A stretch of DNA of 64,000 bases. Origin: Leuctra nigra. Its lineage: Eukaryota; Arthropoda; Insecta; Plecoptera; Leuctridae. Both the position numbers and the translations under genes were made by a program. How positions within the stretch are numbered: the stretch's first letter is position 1; each line of letters starts with the position of its first letter. The stretch lies in assembly GCA_934045905.1 (NCBI GenBank), contig OW203761.1, positions 34,708,964-34,772,963 on the forward strand, given 5' to 3'. Below are positions 31,801 through 46,800 of this stretch, piece after piece. The notes below the pieces were generated by a model. The model did no database searches and was not told the DNA's origin. It saw nothing but the letters and a program-made list of their open reading frames with translations.

Positions 31801-34800
31801 ACTATTTTCTAGATACAATCAGCTAGGGATGGCACCCGGTAAAATTTACCGGTAAATCAAGGTAAATTTACCGGTAAATATACCATCCATATACCATTAC
31901 TTCCAATGTCGGAATCTCTCTTCAGATTTGCTTGTTTAGCAGACACAGATTGTAACTTGATCAAATTGGTGGTCGACAATTCCTCTTATGGGAGAATAAC
32001 ACAGGCATGGCATAGCCTACACTAGATTGGTCGAATCAATGCTATTCGGGCTATATCATCCCTTATCAATATGAAGTATTGTCATTATTAACATTGATTA
32101 TAGATGTAGGTATTGTTATTGTCCTGACTGCGGTAATCTTTGTAAATTGATCAAATAATAAAGTAGGGTAATTTTTGTATTTGGTATAGTCATGAATTGG
32201 TATCTGCCATCATTTTTCAAAATTTACCGCTGACCGGTAAATTTACCGGTAAATTTAGCGATTTTTTCAGACCCGGTAAAAGTGCCATCCCTACAATCAG
32301 CTAATATTGTTGCTGCAACAAAGAATCATAATGGAAATGGAAATGTTAGGATTGATTATGATGAAAGATGAAACTGATATTATTTCCTCATTAGCCATTA
32401 AGACAGAAAAGTATTTTTTCTTTGAATTTGTAGCTGCACTTACAATCTATCTGTGCTGATGCCCGAGTCTGCGCTGAGTTCTGAATAAAGCGAGCACTCG
32501 AGCTCCGATGCCAAGGAGTCTGGATTGAAAGACGGAATGGGTCCGAGAGAGGAGAAGAGACCTCCGCGAGCTGTAGGCATCGATCTCTTGCGTTGGCGTC
32601 TCAGTTGCTCCTGGGTCTCTTGCAGCAAACTCAGCACCTCGGCATATCGATCCTTCAAGTCTGCCAGCTCGGTTGTCAACAAGCACTGGTTCTCTCGCGT
32701 GATCTGCAAGCTCGAAGTCAGCTCCTCGTTGTCCACACTCAACTGCAAGAACTCAGGAGAATTAGTTATTCTCATTCCAGCAATAAGAATCATTCTTTTT
32801 CATAGGGGTGTTCCCGATTACGATTAAATCGAATCGATTAATCGATTATTGATTTTAAGTTGATTAATCCGATGTGTTGGCAAATAATCGATTAGAAGAA
32901 ATGCCGCCAAAAGTTTCAAATTTAGTTCTCCTTTTTCCGTTAAGAGCTCTTCACTACTCTGTTTTTCACTGATTTCTGAGCATACCCAATAAAAAATGGC
33001 CGTCAGCTTCAGTTCATGTCGTCTTATATTCAAAATATTCGTGTTTTGAGTGAGTTTTCTTAAATAGCCTCACAATTTCTCATTCTAACTACCATTTACA
33101 GTCATACTTTTTGAATTGATGCTAACAATAGCATCTTGAAATGAACAACCCAAATAATTGAGGTTAATATTGCCGTAACAAATGAGATGATGCCCTTCCT
33201 CTTTGTTTTCTAACCCTTCATAATATCAATACGATTTAAACCGATTAATCATCGATTATGCTTGATGCATATCGATTCGATAATCGATTTGAAAAATGTA
33301 ATCAATGAACACCCCTACTTTTTCCCGCTTGATCAAATGATCAGACAAATCTACTTGCTCCTATAACAATGTATGTTTCGAATGATAATGCCAGCCAATG
33401 GTTCAAAGAAAGTGTTTTACCTTGTCGATCTTGAGGTCTGCATCATAGAGTTTTGCAGCGAGAGTGACAGCTTCCTCGTGGTAGGCCCGACTCTCTTCTT
33501 TGTACCTCGCCAATTCGTCGGCAATGCTTTCCACTTCCATATTGGCATTTGCTGTAAAATACATAGTTCAAGTCAGTGACATTGCTTCCATTTATAAACT
33601 TTTTATCTTTGAAACTTAATTTCACTAGGATGTTCCTTAGACTAAATAACTGTGGATGTTCTGACAAAAACTTGTATTTCTTACGTTGAACTTACATTAT
33701 AAATGCAGTTCTAACTGTGACATTTCCCAAAAAATACAAATTGAAAGAAATACCTTATATCACTGGATTCAGAATTTCATCTTTATCATTTCCCTAAAAA
33801 TATATCTTCTAGTTCTATTATGTCCAACAGATTGCAGATAGATAAGGAACAGGTTACAGCCTTGAGAAAACAATATCTAATATTTAATACATCTCAAAAC
33901 TAGTATTATTTGAGATGTCACAGTATAGAACTGGCGCATCAGTCTATTGTGTTGCATTTTCTGTTTGGTTTATCCTTGCAAGACTGCTTATACCTTTGCC
34001 TATTTCCTGACCAAATACAATTAAAAAACTACCAGGTTGTACAAATTCACACTATATTAAAAGCCAAATAATTCAGTCTAAATGAATTATTACCAAGTTG
34101 CATTGCAATGTCCTTGACCAGTCTTTGCTCTGCTTCTTCACAGTCAGCTGTGTCGCTGAACAGCTGACTAGCTTCCTTCCGCAGCGATCGGTTCTCGTCT
34201 TCCAGCGATCCGATGCGTCTCTGCAGCAGGTCCAGGTTGATGTTGCGCATTGCATTCGGCGTCCCGGCCTCGGAACTCGACTCATCTCCATCGTTGGTGA
34301 GAATCTGGATCAGTTCAGTCTTCTTCAATAGCTCATGACTCAGCTGAGTCAGTTTCTCATTGGTGGACTTGAGCTCAGTCTCCAGCGACGCAACATTCAG
34401 TTCGAACTTGTTGTTTTGATCCAATAACTGCTTGCCGATGCGAGCTGTTAGCTCCAGATCCTTCTCTTTCTGGAATATAATAAATAACACACAATAAGTA
34501 TTTTCCTATGAGAACTGTCAATGAAGAGGGTAATAGTATAGAATTAGTTGGCATTTAAAGGCTCTAGTGAAGTCAAACAATTAACAAATGCTCATCAATG
34601 TCATGATCAATCAAACTATTTCAATTTGGTTGCCTATAATTGGCTTAAATAAGACAATTTCTTGCTCAACTTCTGGGACACATTTCTTTTTTTCATACAA
34701 AATTGCATTTTTATGAATCAAGTTCTGTCATAGAACTTAGGCTCAACTTTTGGCTAAATTTTTTAAATTAGAATTTAGTTTCTATTTTCCCACCATAAGA

Positions 34801-37800
34801 TTGACACAGAATGTAAACAAGAAAGTATTTTATTGTGTAATTCTGGCATGAATGAGTAATTACAATTTTAAAGTGTCGCGATCAAGTTATAGTGAGGGCT
34901 GTAAGCACATACATTTGGCAAAATAGTGCAAAATGTGATACTAATTTTTCCTTTGGCAGTCTTATAGAAAATTTTCCGCTCTTTCATAATTTCGATATCC
35001 TCAAAAAATCGGGCGGCCATTTTGGACTCCAGGGCTGTCCAAAGTACCAAAAAAAGTGTATTTCAGTGAAATTATAATACTTTTGTCAATTTATTGTTCT
35101 TGTGTCAGGAATGGAAGGATGTGTCAGGAAGGTACGATAAAAAAATAAAAAATCTAAGTCTAACCAAAGTTGTATTTATTCAAGAAATTAAAGATGTCGG
35201 CGGGTAAGCTCTAAAATGACCGCCATTTTCAGGGAATTTGTGCTTCAAGGTTGCAGTTGTTTATGTTGGTTCATATTATGTACTTTTAACTTAAAAATCA
35301 ATGGGTCACGAAATTAACCCTTTGGGGGGTGGGGGGTGGAGACCTAAAGGTTTCGATATCTGTACAATAGCCCACACTAGCTAGAGAAAAATGGTTCCTT
35401 GCACATACTAAAGAAAATGTGCTCTCTTCAAAAAAAAATACGAGAACTCAAAATTATGCCGCCATCTTGGATAAAAAGAGTTTATTTTTCATTTTTCGTA
35501 AAATTTAGTTAGTTTTATAAGCACTACGAAAAAGTTTATTTGACATAAAATATAGCCCTAATACTAATAATTAAATTTGTAATTTGCATATTTTCTGTAT
35601 CTCCAACCGTTCTCATTGAAATTGCATTCTTGTATTGAAAAAACGTCCCAGGATAGGGAGTTTAGCATGTAATGTTCGTCCAGGAGGCGGTGACTCGATA
35701 CATTTGCAGTGAACAAGGGATGACCAAAACAGCTAATTTATCATGATTTTTGAACTGCTGAGCACAAAAGAACTAAATATAATCGCGTCTCATTCAAGAT
35801 GGCGACATAATTTTGTGATCTTGTGATTTTTTTCGAACAGAGCACAATTTTATTAGTGTACGCAAGAAATTATTAGTCCCTATCTACTATCGTTTATTTT
35901 ATTGATATCGAAACATTTAGGTCTCCACCCCTCACCCCCCAAAGGGTGAATTTCGTGATCCATCAATATTTAAGATAAAGGTCCATAATATTAACCTACA
36001 TAAGCAACTGCAACCTTAAAAAACGAATTCCCTGAAAATTACTGGCATTTTAGAGCTTATCCGCCGACATCTTTAATTTCTTGAATAAATACAACTTTGG
36101 TTAGACCTAGAATTTTTTATTTTTTATCGTACCTTTCTGACACATCGTTTATTATAAAAGAACAATAAATTGACCAAAGTATTATAATTTCACTGAAATA
36201 CACTCCTTTTGGCACTTTGAACAGCCCTGGAGCCCAAAATGGCCGCCCGATTTTTTGAGGATATCGAAATTAAGAAAGAGCGGAAAATTTCCTATAAGAC
36301 TGCTAAAGGAAAAATTAGTATCACATTTTGCACTGTTTTTGTGCTTACAGCCCTCACTATTAGGAAAAACATCAATTTAATTAAGTTATGTTTTTTCAGC
36401 CCTCTGAATAAGGAAAGGGAGTAATTTATTATAAAATATAAATATTGATGCCAACAAATATTTAAGGACTATACCTAGTATAGTGATTAAATAACTCTAC
36501 TTTCATTAATCAATAAGCAGCTAATCGAGGGCAAATAATTTATGATCTGTTAGCAAAGATAGCAGGGAGAAATCTCTGATAAAGATGAGCAGTAAACAAA
36601 AGCAGGCACTGATTAATTCTCAGACTGTTCCTTAATCTCCCGGTGGTCTGATATGGACGACATATTCAAGCAATGAAGCAAATCCTCACTCACCTCAGCC
36701 AGAAGCCTCGTGACTGCTTCAATGTCATTATAAGTCTTGGTCATTTGGCTAACGCGGTCACTGCATAGAACTGGAACAGAAGGAAATCACTAATAAGTAA
36801 CCACAAATTAAGATTTAATTTAATTAAATAATAATTATATCGTTCGCAGATGAATCATGAAGACTATCACGACTGCTGAGACCTACACGCCCAACTTGAA
36901 CACAATAAACTAATAAAACTCATCAACATTATTACGGAACAATGCGGAAGTCGTGTCTAGTCCGTCCGTGTCTCAACCTCCATGCATCGAGTTCGGCGTT
37001 GTCAAGAGGGTGAGAGGAGCCAGTGAGTTATATCGATGTACTGACGCACTCGCTCACCCTCCACCCTCTACCTCGCCGTCTACTGCAGTGCACAATGCTG
37101 CGGAGAATCTCCTGGACCATAACATCAACCCTTTGTGTCACAAGACTAGGACCAAACCAATTGCACATATTCAATTGTAATTTATACCGGTTCTGGATTT
37201 TACTCGGCACTCGTGGGCAATAAAAAAAATGACAGGTGATGAACTTAGACTTATTTTGATGAATGTATGTGAGCCAAAAGAATAAAGTATTTATGGAGAC
37301 CTCAAAACGAGGTGCTATAATAATCTGGAAGTAAACTAGGAAGTTCTCATAGAAATTTCCTTCAACTCACAATAAAACACGCAATCACATCCAACACGCT
37401 CGGATAGGCACTAGTTTCCACAAGACAGGTCGTTAGCCACGTCGTTGATATATCACAGGTTGCTAGTACATCACGCGTGTCGCGTCTGCCGAGATGGACC
37501 TTGAATAGCTAGCGTCGCGACGACTGTGATCGCTGGAGACGCCCCCCCCCCTGCCCTCGCATCGCGACGTATCGATTGAACAACACCCCTCACGCAGCCA
37601 ACCACAGCCGCCCGACGAGATCATTGCATCATCCACACACTGGGTGCATCCACTGCAGATGCACATGCACTCGCATCCATTGCAATGCGGGGTCATCATA
37701 CTGCACGCAGATGTATGACAGTCTTCGTGAGATGGACGTCAAATACTCTCTTCAGTTTGCTCAAGATGATGCAATATGATATCGAAATAACATAAGAGGG

Positions 37801-40800
37801 TCCTTCGAGGGAGAAAAAGTATCGTTGTAAACAATAATGTGCCATGACAACTAAACTCGACGTAGGTTTAATTTCTTTGTGTTCCTCCTTATTTATAATT
37901 GTTGTTTTTGCATTTCATTTTCAAATGGCTTGAAATCAATTTCCTAAATATTTATAAGCTTAAATTTAGTAAGTCTGTTCAGCATCCAAATTTTGTAATT
38001 TAAGCAATCGGAATACGATGTGATTACTATGCATTGCTTACTATTTTATTTTATTCACGCTAGACGGGAACAATTCAAAATTGGTAAGGATTTTCGATAA
38101 CCATTATCGGTTTCCTTGGGAAGTTGTGGGCATCTTCAAGTTTGGTGGATTTTCAAGTAGCTATGTGGCTCCATGCTGTATTGATTATTGATACCTTCAA
38201 ATTCGTTTATCTGAAATCCACATCGCCGGTGTGGAGGTCGTTTGTGAATCGATTTCGAGGCTCAAGTTCGAGCCACGTATCTCCCTGGATTATACGCCGA
38301 ACAAGAGAGGAAAAACACTCCACACTCTGCCCCGAGGTGTACAGAATCTTTATCTTCTTGTCGCAATCCTAGAGTGAACATTTCACTCGCATTGAGGTGG
38401 ATTTAGAATGTCGCGTAGACCTCAACTCAACGTAGAAGATCATTAGGTACACATCTTTCTCTCCAATAATAACTCCGCGTTCTTTGCCTGAAATAACTCG
38501 GTATGTCGATTCAACAAACTTGTGAGGAACGTTGCGAAAGAATCGAGCCACTTAGAGCGAGTCTCGTGGAAAAATGTAAAACAAACTTCGTGCTGAAATT
38601 TGGGTACAATTACGGAGCCTTTCTTCCAATTTTTAATATTCGTTATCTGAGACATTGTTTGCAAATTCATCTATGAACGACCTAGATCAGTCACGATGTG
38701 AATTGCATTTAATTCCTTTCACTGAAAAGCAACTTTCAACCTCCGCCCCCGTGATCCTTATCAATAGCAAGAATCCACGCCTGTGGTCACTCAGTATGCA
38801 ACCCGCGACACAGGCATTCTTACACAGAGGTGGTGGAACCCAATCATTAAATACCTACTATTGTACGGAGTGGAATGGAATGAAGGTTCACTCTATTGTT
38901 GTTCACAGGAAAATTGCTTGATATGCATGTGTGAAAGTGAATATTTGAAATTGTGATTGTTAATAATACGAATAAAGAGGATAATTACTAACACCCCATT
39001 GAGAGCGTTCAACTAAGGCAAAAGAGAAGTGAGCGATGATGTCCGTCCGCACATTTCTGTCACAACTATTTATATGGTAGCTCCTGTTTGACAGAATAAG
39101 TATTTTGATGAGAGGAAGTGAATTTCGATGTGCGATGTTGGCTCTAACTACCAGTAGCGACGCATGATTTGTACGTCTCAAAATCAAGAAGCTTCCGTGA
39201 TTGGCCAAGTCAGGTCATGTGGGATACATGAAGTGGCTAAGCATGAAGATTCGAATTATATTTTTTTATGTCATTCCATTTCCCAAATGCATTTGGTGGT
39301 GAGTAAACTGGTTTCAAGTTCTCTTTCAGTAAAATCACTTACATACAGAATAGGCCAGAGCAAGTTAGTTCTTCATTAACATATAAGGTGGAATTACTAT
39401 CTCAATAACCTTCATGTTAAGTTATTTATTACCAATTATTAGGATAATTAGTAATTACTAGATAGTACGAATCTATTGACATGAACTTTCTCTCCTAAAT
39501 TACGCCACTATGCATGTACAGGTAGTAAAAATTGGAAATTTTGATGGAATTAGATGAGTCCATAAGTTTTAATTACTTTCATTTGTCTACTTTATAAACT
39601 CAAGTGGACATGTGTCAGTTCAGTAACTTGGCTTCATGTTTCACGGTCAAGTCTGAATCAATAACTACATCTTCAGCGTCACATTCACGTGATGAAAACA
39701 AACTCCTTATCGGTTATTGATTCCCTGCGAGAGGCCGAGGAAAAACAAGCAAAACGTAGAGACTGGGTGGAGTAGCCGTTGTCTAAACCAATCACGGTAA
39801 TGGAGAGTTTGTGACCGCACAAGCAATTCGATCGAGCTGTTCTAAGTTCAAGCTAGCAGCCGAGATGGGATGTTACACATAATGTTTTCCTACTACATAC
39901 AAAAATAAAAACAATGCTCATCCATTGAATGAAGAACTGCTCTACTCAATTATTTCCCACAAGGCTTGTTCTAACTGGAGGTGATGGTTTCCGGGTGCAA
40001 GAATACACACATTGATGACACCATCAGATATCACGCCTCGTAACTTCGGTCGCGAGCTTCTCGTAAGTGTGAGAAGTCTGTCTAATGCGAGGGAATCTTC
40101 TCAAAGTTGATGCGATCACACGGCTGGCTTCCTGCTTCTGTGACCCACGGACCAGCCGTACGCCCCATTACCTGCGTAATTACACACCAAGCACACGAGA
40201 ATGCAAATGAAGCGGGGAAGCGATCGAAGAGGTGCAACATTACTTTGCCACGACCCACGACCAAGCTCGCAACTTTACAAGTGCAAACATAAAAAGCTCG
40301 GACAGAGACTTATGAGCCAAAACTATTTTCATCTTATAAAAATAACACAGACTAATGTTTACACGGCATCAGTGATTGCTACTGCCCTACAGGACGTGTA
40401 AGAAAATATGCACGTTTGCTTGCTTCTTATAATTTGGTTACCAATCAGACATAACGACATTCATGCTTATAATTAATAGTATTAATTAAACAAAGCTACA
40501 GCGTTATAATGTATGCACATTTCTATTTAGTAACGTATTTTAAAATTGTATTACTTATGACACAAAATCAAACCTCCATATTTATGTCATAAATTGCAGC
40601 AATGCATGGACGTTACTAGTGGATTTTGGTGCAGCGTTACCCAATAGTTTGCGAGTACGTCGCATCGGGAAATTGGCAAGACGACAAAGTAGCCTTCCTC
40701 TTAATTTCCCAATATCATAAACCAAACCATTCTTCCGCGTTTAGCGCAATGTAAACAAACAGCCGAGACACAAGCGATGCAGACTGTGTGTGAGCCATGT

Positions 40801-43800
40801 GGAGGGTGCCGTTCACACAACCTATTTAGCAGTCGACGTCCAGCCTACCTTCCAAGATGAGGTCGTCGTCGAGAGACGTGTGACGAGGGTTACCCTCCGT
40901 CGGTATCTCCTCGTCATACTCATAGGGATCCTCGTCGTCCACGTCTAGAATGTGAAGCACGTCAAGAGGATCGCCGTGCTCGTCGGCGGACGACGGCGGC
41001 GACGCCGACTCCACGTCGGGGAGGTGTTCGTCCAGCTGACAAGGGAGGTAGTTGTGATAACTGTGCCACACCGAGGTGGCAAGAGCCATCGCGACACCGA
41101 CTTGGAGCGATACACAAACTTAGCCAAGGTACAAGAACGGGAGTCGCCTCACATGAGGCACAAGTCCACCCCGATTTCAGAATAATCAACAAATTATCAC
41201 TTTTGATAAAACGTCTCCGCAAACACTCAAAGATCTTCCGGAGCGAATATCACGATGTGAAACAAGACCGCCGGGACAGAAATGATACTCCTCTGACGGC
41301 GTCCACGAAGCAACCTCTTCCTCGCGACCTCTGCGACCGACTACACCCGACTCATCCATCCACCAGCGTGTTCACTCAGCCATCACGTTATCTTCATGAG
41401 TATCATCTTCATACAAGCGTGTGAGATGGGAACGAACGTCATTGTCTCGACCGACAACGCAACACGACGCGGACGCCAAGAACAGCGCTGCGTTTCCGAG
41501 AGTGTGCCGAAGAATCGCGGGAAAACGCGCGCCGGTTGCGAGAAAGTAGACTGATCGGAAGATACGAGTCTGATCGGCTCTCGCAAGGTTGAGAACAAAC
41601 GAGACGATTGTGATGATTGATGGTCAGACAAGTGTAGAACTGTGTAGCAAAGTGTACCCACATAATGCAGAGACGTGTAAAACACGACGGAGAAAGCCAG
41701 GTCACAAGATTAAAAATGTTCTATATTTTGATGACAATTCTTGTCGAGTTGAGGGATCCTTGTCGAAATTAAGATAGTGACAGTAAAAAGTGCCTACATC
41801 TAAAGAGTAATTGACAATGTGGTCTACTCGACGTCCCATTTTCAGCATTTGTTCCGACAACAGTAATTTATCATCATTCCGTGTAGGTGAAACAAGTGCC
41901 GAATAAGGGTCCACGCATTCGACATGTTCTGCAGTAATGAACAAGTCTCAACTCAAATGCATTACGCTATAATAAATTAATCGTAGATATACAATAAATC
42001 AGGCAATATCAACAAATTGCACTCCACAAGTGTAATACAAACCGATTATTAGTTAAATGATAAGATAAAACTAAGCACTATGCATTGCGATGAATCTAAT
42101 TACCATTATTATTGGACGTCAATAATACGCGATAATATCGAAATGTGATTCTCGATTGAGTATCTGATTCTGATTGAAAATGCATTCGACTCAATTTAAA
42201 AACAAACCAACGCAGTAGGTATTACTCGCTATAGCGATAGCGAATAGTGACATATTTCTATAAGTGTTAGTAACGTTACCTACTCATTACCATGACAAAT
42301 GAGCGGCGGGCGTATCTGAATGCATACTCGTGCGCCGCAGTGACATTGTCACCAGACCAACTCATATGTCGGTGACATTATCACCAGACTAACTCATGTG
42401 ACATTATCACCAGACTAACTCATGTGACATTATCACCAGACTAACTCATGTGACATTATCACCAGACCAGACCAACTCATATGTCGCCGTCGGTGACATT
42501 GTCACCAGACTAACTCATGTGACATTATCACCAGACCAGACCAACTCATATGTCGTGACATTATCACCAGACCAACTCATATGTCGTGACATTGTCACCA
42601 GACCAACTCATATGTCGGTGACATTATCACCAGACTAACTCATGTGACATTATCACCAGACCAGACCAACTCATATGTCGTGACATTATCACCAGACCAA
42701 CTCATATGTCGTGACATTGTCACCAGACCAACTCATATGTCGTGACATTGTCACCACACCAACTCATATGTCGTGACAATTGTCACCAGACCAACTCATA
42801 TGTCGTGACAATTGTCACCAGACCAAATCATATGTTGTGACATTGTCACCAGACCAACTCATATGTCGTGACATTATCACCAGACCAACTCATATGTCGT
42901 GACATTGTCACCAGACCAACTCATATGTCGTGACATTGTCACCAGACCAACTCATATGTCGTGACAATTGTCACCAGACCAAATCATATGTTGTGACATT
43001 GTCACCAGACCAACTCATATGTCGTGACATTATCACCAGACCAACTCATATGTCGTGACATTATCACCAGACCAACTCATATGTCGTGACATTGTCACCA
43101 GACCAACTCATATGTCGTGACAATTGTCACCAGACCAACTCATATGTCGTGACATTGTCACCAGACCAACTCATATGTCGTGACATTATCACCAGACCAA
43201 CTCATATGTCGTGACATTGTCACCACACCAACTCATATGTCGTGACATTATCACCAGACCAACTCATATGTCGTGACATTGTCACCAGACCAACTCATAT
43301 GTCGTGACATTGTCACCACACCAACTCATATGTCGTGACATTATCACCAGACCAACTCATATGTCGTGACATTGTCACCAGACCAACTCATATGTCGTGA
43401 CATTGTCACCACACCAACTCATATGTCGTGACAATTGTCACCAGACCAACTCATATGTCGGTGACATTATCACCAGACCAACTCATGTGACATTATCACC
43501 AGACCAGACCAACTCATATGTCGTGACATTATCACCAGACTAACTCATGTGACATTATCACCAGACCAGACCAACTCATATGTCGGTGACATTATCACCA
43601 GACTAACTCATGTGACATTATCACCAGACCAGACCAACTCATATGTCGTGACATTATCACCAGACTAACTCATGTGACATTATCACCAGACCAAACCAAC
43701 TCATATGTCGTGACATTATCACCAGACTAACTCATGTGACATTATCACCAGACCAGACCAACTCATATGTCGTGACATTGTCACCACACCAACTCATATG

Positions 43801-46800
43801 TCGTGACAATTGTCACCAGACCAACTCATATGTCGTGACAATTGTCACCAGACCAAATCATATGTCGTGACATTGTCACCAGACCAACTCATATGTCGTG
43901 ACATTATCACCAGACCAACTCATATGTCGTGACATTGTCACCAGACCAACTCATATGTCGTGACATTGTCACCACACCAACTCATATGTCGTGACAATTG
44001 TCACCAGACCAACTCATATGTCGGTGACATTATCACCAGACCAACTCATGTGACATTATCACCAGACCAGACCAACTCATATGTCGTGACATTATCACCA
44101 GACTAACTCATGTGACATTATCACAAGACCAGACCAACTCATATGTCGTGACATTATCACCAGACTAACTCATGTGACATTATCACCAGACCAGACCAAC
44201 TCATATGTCGGTGACATTATCACCAGACTAACTCATGTGACATTATCACCAGACCAGACCAACTCATATGTCGTGACATTATCACCAGACTAACTCATGT
44301 GACATTATCACCAGACCAGACAAACTCATATGTCGTGACATTATCACCAGACTAACTCATGTGACATTATCACCAGACCAGACCAACTCATATGTCGTGA
44401 CATTGTCACCACACCAACTCATATGTCGTGACAATCGTCACCAGACCAACTCATATGTCGTGACATTGTCACCAGACCAACTCATTTGTCGTGACATTGT
44501 CACCAGACCAACTCATATGTCGTGACATTGTCACCAGACCAACTCATATGTCGTGACAATCGTCACCACACCAACTCATATGTCGTGACAATCGTCACCA
44601 GACCAACTCATATGTCTTGACAATTGTCACCAGACCAAATCATATGTCGGTGACATTATCACCAGACCAACTCATATGTTGTGACATTGTCACCAGACCA
44701 ACTCATATGTCGTGACATTGTCACCAGACCAACTCATATGTCGTGACATTGTCACCAGACCAACTCATATGTCGTGACATTGTCACCAGACCAACTCATA
44801 TGTCGTGACATTGTCACCAGACCAACTCATATATCGGTGACATTATCACCAGACCAACTCATATGTCGGTGACATTATCACCAGACCAACTCATATGTCG
44901 TGACATTGTCACCAGACCAACTCATATGTCGTGACATTGTCACCACACCAACTCATATGTCGTGACAATTGTCACCAGACCAACTCATATGTCGGTGACA
45001 TTATCACCAGACCAACTCATGTGACATTATCACCAGACCAGACCAACTCATATGTCGTGACATTATCACCAGACTAACTCATGTGACATTATCACAAGAC
45101 CAGACCAACTCATATGTCGTGACATTATCACCAGACTAACTCATGTGACATTATCACCAGACCAGACCAACTCATATGTCGGTGACATTATCACCAGACT
45201 AACTCATGTGACATTATCACCAGACCAGACCAACTCATATGTCGTGACATTATCACCAGACTAACTCATGTGACATTATCACCAGACCAGACAAACTCAT
45301 ATGTCGTGACATTATCACCAGACTAACTCATGTGACATTATCACCAGACCAGACCAACTCATATGTCGTGACATTGTCACCACACCAACTCATATGTCGT
45401 GACAATCGTCACCAGACCAACTCATATGTCGTGACATTGTCACCAGACCAACTCATTTGTCGTGACATTGTCACCAGACCAACTCATATGTCGTGACATT
45501 GTCACCAGACCAACTCATATGTCGTGACAATCGTCACCACACCAACTCATATGTCGTGACAATCGTCACCAGACCAACTCATATGTCTTGACAATTGTCA
45601 CCAGACCAAATCATATGTCGGTGACATTATCACCAGACCAACTCATATGTTGTGACATTGTCACCAGACCAACTCATATGTCGTGACATTGTCACCAGAC
45701 CAACTCATATGTCGTGACATTGTCACCAGACCAACTCATATGTCGTGACATTGTCACCAGACCAACTCATATGTCGTGACATTGTCACCAGACCAACTCA
45801 TATATCGGTGACATTATCACCAGACCAACTCATATGTCGGTGACATTATCACCAGACCAACTCATATGTCGGTGACATTATCACCAGACCAACTCATATA
45901 TCGGTGGCATTATCACCAGACCAACTCATATGTCGGTGACATTATCACCAGACCAACTCATATATCGGTGGCATTATCACCAGACCAAGTCATATGTCGT
46001 GACAACTGACAATTGCCACCAGACCAACTCATATGTCGGTGACATTGTCACCAGACCAACTCATATGTCGGGCGATAATGAACTGACGATGTGCTGCGGG
46101 GTTTAGATGAGACATCAGCGCTACACAGTTTTCATGGTTTGAAACGCAGAGAGAAAAAATTTAAATTTACTCGCTTCATAATCAATACTGCGAAGTAAAA
46201 TAATTTCACTGACATTTGGCAACAGTTCGAAAATCGCCTCACGAAGTGAACGCAACGCAGTACGATCCTATTTGTTTCTTCTCATTACACAACAGAACAT
46301 TCTCTTCAATCTCATGATTTTCATGAGAATGCGGTATGCAAAAATCCTGACATTAGCATAATAAAAATAGTAGCAAATTTGTAAGTCGTCTTAGCAGAAC
46401 AAATTGCTAGCGAGTACATCGTGTAATCAATGTAATTGACTGAATGACAATGGTACATCCGTATATTGTCAGAAAATAATCATAATACAAGAAACAATAT
46501 ATGGTTAACAAAAAGTGATCACGCATGTCTATTCAAGCAACAGGCAATCAATTAATCTGATAAAAAGAAATTGGTAAAAGTAGCGTGCAAGACAAGTCCG
46601 ACCTTGGCTATCTTAGGAAACACTTTTTGCTCCTTTTCCAGATCAATGAAATGAAGACTCGGAAAACAGGTCGAAGATCTCGTCCAGAGAGCTGAGAAGC
46701 ACAACACCGCCCATCAAGGACCCAACTCTCAAACATCTGTCACTGTCATCGCAGTCATCTCTCCTCGCCGACTTCTGAACCACACACAGGATTGCATTAC

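Noticed and set aside
36239..36424. Frame starting [11 protein letters not shown], present in both foldback arms
   Set aside because: The copy in the other arm (34868-35050) is the same inverted repeat, both are short, and neither resembles a protein family.
42450..42638. Small frame encoding [12 protein letters not shown] repeats
   Set aside because: Translation of the satellite; it exists only because the unit lacks stops in that phase.
42340..46070. CRISPR-like array of short repeats
   Set aside because: The whole unit repeats, including what would be the spacers, and it lies in an animal gene. It is a satellite.
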